33,200 nucleotides of DNA, taken from positions 1 to 33,200 of the forward strand of contig JAUXGW010000008.1 in the NCBI GenBank assembly GCA_030621865.1, in the 5' to 3' direction. Below, in pieces: positions 26,410 through 33,200 of the stretch; within the stretch, counting starts at the first letter, position 1, and every line of letters starts with the position of its first letter. This DNA comes from Actinomycetes bacterium. Its GTDB lineage: Bacteria; Actinomycetota; Acidimicrobiia; Acidimicrobiales; Microtrichaceae. The translations under genes were made by a program, and so were the position numbers. The notes beneath the pieces are model-generated. The model searched no databases, was not told the DNA's origin, and saw only the letters and a list, made by a program, of their open reading frames with translations.

Positions 26410-27684
26410 ATGAGATCACTGCCGTTGTCCACATCACGAATGAGTCGGCAGCGACTGCTCGGAGCCTTCGCTGTGCTGGTGTTGTTCGCGGGAGCCTGCA
26501 CCTCCTCAGATGACTCCGGTTCCACCTCGGAAAACGAGGAGGAGACCTCCGAGACCACGGGGAGCGACGAAGCGCCCGAGGAAGCCGAGTACGTCAGTGA
26601 CGCCGACTATTCCGACCAGTCCATATGGCTTTGCCACCCAGCAGTCGATGGCGACGCCTGTGACATCGATCTTGACGCCACCCTGATAGCTGCCGACGGC
26701 ACTACCACCGTCGAACCGTTCGAACCCCTGGTGGATGCACCCGTGGACTGTTTCTATCTCTATCCGACCAGTTCCACCGACCCGGGAGAGAACTCCGATC
26801 TCGTGCCGGACTCGGAAGCTGCCATGGCACACAACCAGATCGCCCGATTCGCCGAGGTGTGCAACGTGTATGCGCCCATGTACCGGTCCATTCCGCTCGG
26901 CGCCCTCTTTGACCGGATCGAAGAACGCCAGGCAGAGGAAAACGATGAATCCGGATCCTCCGAAGACGAAGGGGACGAGGAACCCGAGGAAGCCGCTGAC
27001 AGCTCGGAACCGGCCCCGGCCGAATTCGCGTATGCCGACGTCGAGGCCGCCTTTGCGCATTACATGGCCGAGGACAACGACGGGAAGCCGTTCGTTCTCG
27101 TTGGCCACTCCCAGGGATCGGGAATGATGCGGACCCTGGTGTCGGAACAGATCGACGACGAAGATGAGGTCCGTGCACAGTTGCTCTCCACGATGATGAT
27201 CGGCACTTCGGTGCGTTCCGACAGCGAGGGTGACCCGGAATTCGCAAACATCCCACCGTGTGAATCCCCGGATCAGACCGGCTGCGTGATCTCCTTCGCC
27301 ACCTTCTATGAGGATGAACCGCCCCCGGAGAGTTCGTTTTTCGGCCGTCGTGACCCCGAGGATGGAGCGCGCGTCCTGTGCACCAATCCGGCACATCTCG
27401 CCGGCGGGTCGGGTCCCCTCAGTTCCTACTACGGAGCGGGCGGTACCGAGACCGTGGCGGTGACCACTCCGTGGGTCCACTACGAAGGCCTGCTGGTCTC
27501 CGAATGTGTGTCCAGTGAAGATGTTGACTGGCTACAGATAACGAACACACGTCAGGAGGGCGACGCACGTCCAGCTGATGTGGGTGGGCGACTCACACCC
27601 GAGTGGGGCACACACCTCTCCGACGTGAACATGACGATCGGCAACCTGATCGAACTGGTCAAGACCCAGAGCGGCGGAGAGTAG
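26410..27684 (+). CDS. DUF3089 domain (alpha/beta-hydrolase-like) lipoprotein
   Basis: Lipobox 'LVLFAGACTSSD', 'VDCFYLYPTSS', nucleophile-elbow-like 'FVLVGHSQGSGMMRTL', C-terminal 'GTHLSDVNMTIGNLIELV'. Alternative ATG at 26440. Confidence 0.82.
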   Translation: MRSLPLSTSRMSRQRLLGAFAVLVLFAGACTSSDDSGSTSENEEETSETTGSDEAPEEAEYVSDADYSDQSIWLCHPAVDGDACDIDLDATLIAADGTTTVEPFEPLVDAPVDCFYLYPTSSTDPGENSDLVPDSEAAMAHNQIARFAEVCNVYAPMYRSIPLGALFDRIEERQAEENDESGSSEDEGDEEPEEAADSSEPAPAEFAYADVEAAFAHYMAEDNDGKPFVLVGHSQGSGMMRTLVSEQIDDEDEVRAQLLSTMMIGTSVRSDSEGDPEFANIPPCESPDQTGCVISFATFYEDEPPPESSFFGRRDPEDGARVLCTNPAHLAGGSGPLSSYYGAGGTETVAVTTPWVHYEGLLVSECVSSEDVDWLQITNTRQEGDARPADVGGRLTPEWGTHLSDVNMTIGNLIELVKTQSGGE

Positions 27685-27771
27685 CCAAGCCCCCTCAGGC
27701 TTCGATCACCCCAAGCGTTGTGGATGTGGACGTGGCGGCGCGACGCTGCCTCCGTAGGTGAGCTGACTCGT

Positions 27772-28224
27772 TCAGAGCGCCCGGGAGTGCTCCAGGAATT
27801 GACGCAGTCCGGTGTCGAGAACCCAATCGTGGCCCCACTCCACAAGCGGCCGCGCAACCGAGGCCACACGCCGCAACAACACGTTCGCGGGTGCCAACTC
27901 CGAGCTCAGGGTGGCCACGGAGCCACCACCATTCGAGCTCAGTTTCAATTCCGCAACACCTCGAACATCGCCGGAAACCGTGGTCCGAACACGTTCAGCC
28001 GGTTGAACCTCGTCGAAGGAGATCGCAAACCGGACCACATAGGGCAATGGCGGGGCGACCTGACACTCCCACCGGGAGTGCTGCCGGAATCCATCGGAGG
28101 TTTCGAATCCCCGCAGCCAGGGCCACCACGCCTGATAGTCCTGCGTGCGAGTGATCAGATCCCAGAGTTCGTCAGGTTCGGAATCGAAGACCCATTCCTT
28201 GTGGGAACGGAATGCAACGGCCAT
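27772..28224 (-). CDS. SRPBCC family protein (polyketide cyclase / COQ10-like)
   Basis: 'FDSEPDELWDLITRTQDYQAWWPWLRGFE', then beta-strands and a C-terminal helix 'RRVASVARPLVEWGHDWVLDTGLRQF'. Start ATG at 28224 (MAVAFRSHKEW) preferred to 28314. Confidence 0.75.
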   Translation of the reverse strand: MAVAFRSHKEWVFDSEPDELWDLITRTQDYQAWWPWLRGFETSDGFRQHSRWECQVAPPLPYVVRFAISFDEVQPAERVRTTVSGDVRGVAELKLSSNGGGSVATLSSELAPANVLLRRVASVARPLVEWGHDWVLDTGLRQFLEHSRAL

Positions 28225-28319
28225 CCCCAACTCTGACACGGCCGGCCACGTCGGGTACCTCAAACGCGCCTTGCCCTCCACCTGCTCGCCGTCAAGCCGA
28301 ACCAGACTGAGCAAACCAA

Positions 28320-30521
28320 TCAGTCGGCGGAGAGTTTCTCCAGCAGTTCGCGAGCTGATTCGTGAATCACGGTACCCGGAGGAAAGATTGCCTCAGCCCC
28401 TGCGGCATAGAGTTCGTCGTAGTCCTGGGGCGGGATCACTCCACCAACCACGACCGCTATGTCCGGTCGTCCGAGGTCGGCCAGGGCAGCCTTCAGTTCA
28501 GGGACCAACACCAAGTGGCCGGCCGCCAGTGACGAGGCCGCAACTACGTGAACGTCAGCCTCGACCGCCTGACGAGCCACCTCCGCGGGTGTCTGGAACA
28601 AGGGGCCGATGTCCACGTCCCAGCCAAGATCGGCAAGCCCGGTGGCAACCACTTTCTGCCCGCGATCGTGACCGTCCTGACCCATTTTTGCCAGCAGGAT
28701 CCGCGGACGACGACCTTCCTTCGCCTCGAAGGACTCCACCATCGCCCGAACTTCGTCAACCTCCCCGGCGGACCCAAGCTCGCTCTGGTATACCCCGGAG
28801 ATGGATCGGATTTCGGCACGGTGGCGTCCGAATACCTTCTCGAGTGCGTCTGACATTTCACCCACGGTTGCCATCTTTCTCGCTGCATCAACGGCCAGAT
28901 CCAGAAGGTTGCCACCTCGGCCGTCAGCACAGTTCGTCAATGCTTGCAGAGCGGACTCCACGGCATCGGAGTCGCGTTCCGCGCGGAGTCGCTCGAGTTT
29001 GCGGATCTGGCCTTCGCGCACCGCAGTGTTGTCCACTTTGAGAACGTCGATCTGTTCGTTCTCGTCGAGTCGGTATTTGTTGACACCAAGAACGGTCTGG
29101 CGGCCGGAGTCGATTCGGGCCTGGGTTCTCGCCGCTGCCTCCTCGATCCGCAACTTCGGGATACCGGCCTCGATCGCCGCCGCCATTCCCCCGAGTTCAT
29201 CCACCTCTTCAATGAGGCGAAGTGCCTTGTCGGCGATGTCGGCCGTGAGGCGTTCCACGAAATAACTGCCACCCCAGGGGTCGATCACGTTCGTCGTCCC
29301 GGATTCGTGCTGAAGGAACAACTGGGTGTTGCGGGCTATTCGGGCCGAAAAGTCGGTTGGCAAGGCCAGCGCCTCGTCGAGGGCATTGGTGTGGAGGCTC
29401 TGCGTGTGTCCCTGGGTTGCGGCCATCGCCTCAACACAGGTCCGCATCACGTTGTTGTAGACGTCCTGTGCCGTAAGCGACCAGCCGGAAGTCTGTGAGT
29501 GGGTCCGCAAGCTCAGCGACTTGGGGTTGGAGGGGTTGAACCGTTCCTTCATCAGCTTCGCCCAAAGCAGACGTGCTGCGCGCATCTTGGCGATCTCGGT
29601 GAAAAAGTTCATTCCGATGGCCCAGAAGAAACTGAGACGGGGAGCGAACTCGTCCACGGTCATGCCAGTGCCGATCCCCGCCTTCACGTATTCCAGGCCG
29701 TCAGCAAGGGTGTAGGCCAACTCGATGTCAGCCGTCGCTCCGGCTTCCTGCATGTGGTAGCCGGAGATCGAGATCGAGTTGAACTTGGGCATCCTGGCCG
29801 CGGTGTAACTGAAAATATCGGCGATCACCTGCATCGAAGGCGCCGGCGGATAGGTGTAGGTGTTGCGAACCATGAACTCATTGAGAATGTCGTTCTGTAT
29901 CGTCCCGGTGAGTTGCTCCGGCTTCACACCCTGCTCTTCGGCCGCCACGATGTAGAGCGCCATGATCGGGAGCACGGCGCCGTTCATGGTCATCGACACC
30001 GACATCCGCTCGAGCGGTATGCCGTCGAAGAGAACACGCATGTCGTAGATCGAGTCGATGGCCACGCCGGCCATGCCGACATCGCCTGCCACCCGCGGAT
30101 TGTCGGAGTCGTATCCACGGTGGGTGGGCAGATCGAACGCCACCGACAATCCTTTCTGACCGGCGGCAAGGTTGCGGCGGTAGAAGGCGTTGGAATCCTC
30201 CGCAGTGGAGAACCCGGCGTACTGGCGAACAGTCCACGGCTGGTTCACGTACATCGTTGAATACGGTCCGCGCAGGAACGGCGCAATTCCCGGATAGGTC
30301 TCCAGGAAGTCCAGACCGTCGCGATCGTCGAGTCCGTAGCTGGGCTTCACCTCGATGCCTTCGGGAATCGTGAAAGCCTCACCCTCGACGGCTCTGGCCG
30401 GTTCCGGATGTGGCGACGGAAGCTCCATGGAGGAGAAGTCGGGCACGGACAACCGGCTGCTCACCGGGTCGTCGCTGCCCATCGCAGTATCTTCGCTGCT
30501 CACCGCAGCCTCATCGCTCAT
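28320..30521 (-). CDS. mutB: Methylmalonyl-CoA mutase large subunit (alpha, adenosylcobalamin-binding)
   Basis: '[55 protein letters not shown]', B12-binding '[25 protein letters not shown]' (DxHxxG). Confidence 0.97.
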   Translation of the reverse strand: MSDEAAVSSEDTAMGSDDPVSSRLSVPDFSSMELPSPHPEPARAVEGEAFTIPEGIEVKPSYGLDDRDGLDFLETYPGIAPFLRGPYSTMYVNQPWTVRQYAGFSTAEDSNAFYRRNLAAGQKGLSVAFDLPTHRGYDSDNPRVAGDVGMAGVAIDSIYDMRVLFDGIPLERMSVSMTMNGAVLPIMALYIVAAEEQGVKPEQLTGTIQNDILNEFMVRNTYTYPPAPSMQVIADIFSYTAARMPKFNSISISGYHMQEAGATADIELAYTLADGLEYVKAGIGTGMTVDEFAPRLSFFWAIGMNFFTEIAKMRAARLLWAKLMKERFNPSNPKSLSLRTHSQTSGWSLTAQDVYNNVMRTCVEAMAATQGHTQSLHTNALDEALALPTDFSARIARNTQLFLQHESGTTNVIDPWGGSYFVERLTADIADKALRLIEEVDELGGMAAAIEAGIPKLRIEEAAARTQARIDSGRQTVLGVNKYRLDENEQIDVLKVDNTAVREGQIRKLERLRAERDSDAVESALQALTNCADGRGGNLLDLAVDAARKMATVGEMSDALEKVFGRHRAEIRSISGVYQSELGSAGEVDEVRAMVESFEAKEGRRPRILLAKMGQDGHDRGQKVVATGLADLGWDVDIGPLFQTPAEVARQAVEADVHVVAASSLAAGHLVLVPELKAALADLGRPDIAVVVGGVIPPQDYDELYAAGAEAIFPPGTVIHESARELLEKLSAD

Positions 30522-32413
30522 CAGAGTGTTCCGATCTGCTCGTGGGCATCCGTCAGGATCGCCAAGGCATCCACACCCACATGAATGAATTCGTCAACAC
30601 CCGCGGCGCTGAGTTCTGACTCATCGTCACCCGGCTTGCCGGCCAGGTAGATGCGGTCAGCACCAGCGGATTTCAGGATCTTCGCGGCTTGCACCGCAGA
30701 GGCCGCGTACTCCGCGTCGGATGAACAGATGCACGCGAGTTTTGCCCCGCTGTCCGAGAAGTCCCCTGCGAGTTGTTCGTCGGGTTGGAAACCGGTGGTC
30801 GATCCCACCTCTGTGGTCACTCCCGCGAAACCGCCTGCGGAGAAGAAGTTCTTGGCAAAGGTGGCTCTGGAAGTGTGGGTTGCCACGGGACCGAGGTTCG
30901 CCAGGAACACCGTTGGTCGAGAACCGACCTCGGCGGCGTCCCTCAGACCTTCAAAACCCTCACTCCAGTGCACTGGGGTGAGCGGATCGCAGGTAACGGC
31001 TGGATCGGTGCTGGAGTCTGCCGAGTCAGCTGCGGAACGGTCAGCCAGGGGTTCTTCGGAAATGTCGGGGAACTCCGACACTCCCGTGATCGGTTGCCTG
31101 CGGTGCGACACCGCGTCCAGGCGATTCTCGCGGACCTCCCAGATGCGCTGCTGGAAAGTTGAATCCAGAAGGATCCCCGGCATTCCACCGGCACCTTCGA
31201 GAACACGGAACAACTCCCAGCCAACCTGAGCCAGTTCCTCGGTCAGGGTTTCGACATACCAGGAGCCACCGGCGGGATCGACGACTCGCCCGCCGCCTGA
31301 TTCCTCGCCGAGCAGAAGCTGGGTGTTGCGCGACATGCGCCGGGACAACTCCACGGGATCTCCCCACCGGGAATCGAAAGGTCGGCTGATCACCGAATCG
31401 GCACCGCCCAGAATCGCTCCAAAGCTGGCGGAGGTGACCCGAAGCATGTTCACCCACGGATCATGCCTGGTCATCATGCGATCGAGGGTCCGCACGGTGA
31501 TCGCGGGAGGAACGTCCGACGAGTCGATCCCACAGGCACTCGCCATGGTGGACCACAACCGCCTGGCCGCCCTGACCTTGGCCATCGTGGTGAAGAAGTC
31601 GGCATCTGCTCCCAGGACGATCTCGATGGATCGGCCGGCGCCCGCGGCACTCATTCCTGCACTCTGCATCGCGCGGAGGTAGGCCACACCCGTGGACAGC
31701 ATCGCGGCCAACTCCTGACCTTCACTGCCGCCTGCCTCTGCGTACGCAGTGGCGTCGATGGTGACGGCCCGGACCAACGGGTATTTCTCGGACGTCACTC
31801 TGGCGAGCTCACCAAGTTCGGCCAGCACGTCATCCACCGGCGCCCAGAGCTGACCGTTGACCGCCAGAAACCCGAGCGGATCGGCTCCGAAGTTTCCGAG
31901 TGCAGCCTCGGGTGAAATACCCCTGGATTCCCAGAGTTCGGCGAGCAGCCCAGCCGGATTGCCGAAAGGACCCATCGGTTTCAGAACCATTCGGGCCAGA
32001 TCCAGAAACACTCCATCGAGTGCCCCCTCCAGCGTCGCCCGTTCCTGTATCACCGGACCGGACAGCAGTAGTGAAGTCGCTCCGCGCTCGAGCTCCCGGA
32101 GTACGATTCGATTGAACTCGCCCACGTCACTCACGGAGACCTCACTACGAACATCCCAGGCGCCGTCGGTTCCACCAGCAGTCGTGAATCCCCGGGTGAA
32201 GGGCGCTGAACCGGGCGCGCCGGTAATCGATTCATCGGGTCCGTCGGTGTAGAGGGGCTGAACCTCGATGCCATCGGCGCTGGTGGTGACCAGTCGCTCG
32301 AAGGATCCCCCCTTGAGGGCCTTGTCCACGGCGTCACGCCAGTCTTCTTCGCTTGCGGATTCAAAATCTCCGGCAAGTGTCGGTTGGGCCTCCTGGGCCA
32401 CGGCAGCCTCCAC
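30521..32413 (-). CDS. mutA: Methylmalonyl-CoA mutase small subunit (beta)
   Basis: '[24 protein letters not shown]', '[37 protein letters not shown]'; degenerate B12 domain lacking DxHxxG. The stop codon shares one base with the mutB start (TGATG). The start is uncertain: GTG at 32413 chosen; the ORF opens at 32575. Confidence 0.93.
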   Translation of the reverse strand: MEAAVAQEAQPTLAGDFESASEEDWRDAVDKALKGGSFERLVTTSADGIEVQPLYTDGPDESITGAPGSAPFTRGFTTAGGTDGAWDVRSEVSVSDVGEFNRIVLRELERGATSLLLSGPVIQERATLEGALDGVFLDLARMVLKPMGPFGNPAGLLAELWESRGISPEAALGNFGADPLGFLAVNGQLWAPVDDVLAELGELARVTSEKYPLVRAVTIDATAYAEAGGSEGQELAAMLSTGVAYLRAMQSAGMSAAGAGRSIEIVLGADADFFTTMAKVRAARRLWSTMASACGIDSSDVPPAITVRTLDRMMTRHDPWVNMLRVTSASFGAILGGADSVISRPFDSRWGDPVELSRRMSRNTQLLLGEESGGGRVVDPAGGSWYVETLTEELAQVGWELFRVLEGAGGMPGILLDSTFQQRIWEVRENRLDAVSHRRQPITGVSEFPDISEEPLADRSAADSADSSTDPAVTCDPLTPVHWSEGFEGLRDAAEVGSRPTVFLANLGPVATHTSRATFAKNFFSAGGFAGVTTEVGSTTGFQPDEQLAGDFSDSGAKLACICSSDAEYAASAVQAAKILKSAGADRIYLAGKPGDDESELSAAGVDEFIHVGVDALAILTDAHEQIGTL

Positions 32414-32647
32414 GGTCGCATGTGTCCGGGCGGTGGGATTCGGCCCGCCGTTGCCGGGACGAATGTTCCACGCTCGTGGCAAGCAGGTTACCGGAGCAAA
32501 CCCTTGCGAAACGAAGTCGACTGATGGCGGGAGTGCAGGGAATTCGTGGTCTTTGGTCGACCAGAGGGTCCCCAACGCGCGATCGGATGGGCGCCGGCCG
32601 GCCCTCGGTCTGACGACTCCTCAGGTGTAGGGATTAGAATCGCGACC

Positions 32648-33196
32648 ATGAGTTCACTGTTGGCACAGTCATCCGGTACCGATCTGGACATCGCAGTATT
32701 GATCCTGCGGATCGCCCTCGGACCCATGCTCTTTGCCCACGGCTATCAGAAGCTCTTCATGGGCGGACGCATCGAAGGAACCGCCGGCTGGTTCGAGTCG
32801 ATGGGAATGAAGCCCGGCAAGCTAAACGCCTGGGCAGCCGCCCTCACCGAAACGGGCACCGGAATCCTGATGACCCTCGGCCTGCTGACTCCCTTTGCCG
32901 CTGCCGGAATGGTCGGCGTGATGGTAGTGGCCTGGTTCACACACAGAGGTGAGTTCTTCGTGTTCAAGGACGGCTGGGAATACAACGTTGTCATCGGACT
33001 CGTCGCAATCGCTGTCGGCACACTCGGCGGAGGTGCCTACTCCATCGACGGACTGCTCGGTATCGAGGACACTCTCAGCGGATGGACTGGTTTTGGAATC
33101 TCCGCAGGGCTCGGACTGCTCGCAGGGTTCGGGACGCTGGCGCTGTTCTACCGGCCAGATCCCGCCGAACCGGATTCCGCCGAAGCCTCCGCCTGA
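32648..33196 (+). CDS. DoxX family membrane protein
   Basis: 'ILRIALGPMLFAHGYQKLFMGGRIEGTAGWFESMGMKPGKLNAWAAALTETGTGILMTLGLLTPFAA'. Start ATG at 32648 preferred to 32546. Confidence 0.9.
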   Translation: MSSLLAQSSGTDLDIAVLILRIALGPMLFAHGYQKLFMGGRIEGTAGWFESMGMKPGKLNAWAAALTETGTGILMTLGLLTPFAAAGMVGVMVVAWFTHRGEFFVFKDGWEYNVVIGLVAIAVGTLGGGAYSIDGLLGIEDTLSGWTGFGISAGLGLLAGFGTLALFYRPDPAEPDSAEASA

Positions 33197-33200
33197 CCGG

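Noticed and set aside
26506-27480. 324-aa minus-strand ORF
   Set aside because: Antisense to the DUF3089 lipoprotein, which has a lipobox and GHSQGSG motif; the Gly/His/Arg-rich composition indicates a shadow ORF.
28145-29041. 298-aa + strand ORF
   Set aside because: Antisense to mutB and the SRPBCC gene; Arg/Pro/Ser-rich nonsense composition.
32414-32550. Possible cobalamin riboswitch upstream of mutA
   Set aside because: Looked for the B12 box and GCCACTG core on the minus strand; 'ggtaacctgcttgccac' is only a superficial resemblance and the core elements are not present.

Overview
This is a high-GC, gene-dense actinobacterial chromosome segment. The lineage looks like a deep, Acidimicrobiia-type actinobacterium, but that is inference only. 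The backbone is the conserved cell-wall/division block known from mycobacteria: crgA, a trpG/pabA-type amidotransferase, pknB, pbpA, rodA, pstP, fhaB, fhaA and tRNA-Leu(CAG), spanning about 12.86-23.55 kb. On the left are a sensor kinase that probably starts outside the window, marC, a secreted His/Gly-rich protein, an endonuclease/exonuclease/phosphatase gene between two decayed transposase remnants (IS481-like and IS630-like), and an MprAB-like two-component pair. The middle also holds a PH-like/DUF983 membrane pair, an orphan lipoprotein, an acyl-CoA synthetase and a thiolase. On the right are a lipoprotein, a CaCA exchanger, meaB, a DUF3089 lipoprotein, an SRPBCC protein, mutB/mutA and a DoxX protein. 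I found no CRISPR array, rRNA, prophage or recognisable defence island. The most unusual feature is a pair of kinase-less, membrane-anchored PASTA-repeat proteins coupled to pknB, giving about 12 PASTA repeats in three consecutive genes. Secondary points are the two IS fossils, a DnaA-box-like cluster next to crgA, a perfect 30-bp palindrome, and candidate operators in divergent intergenic regions.
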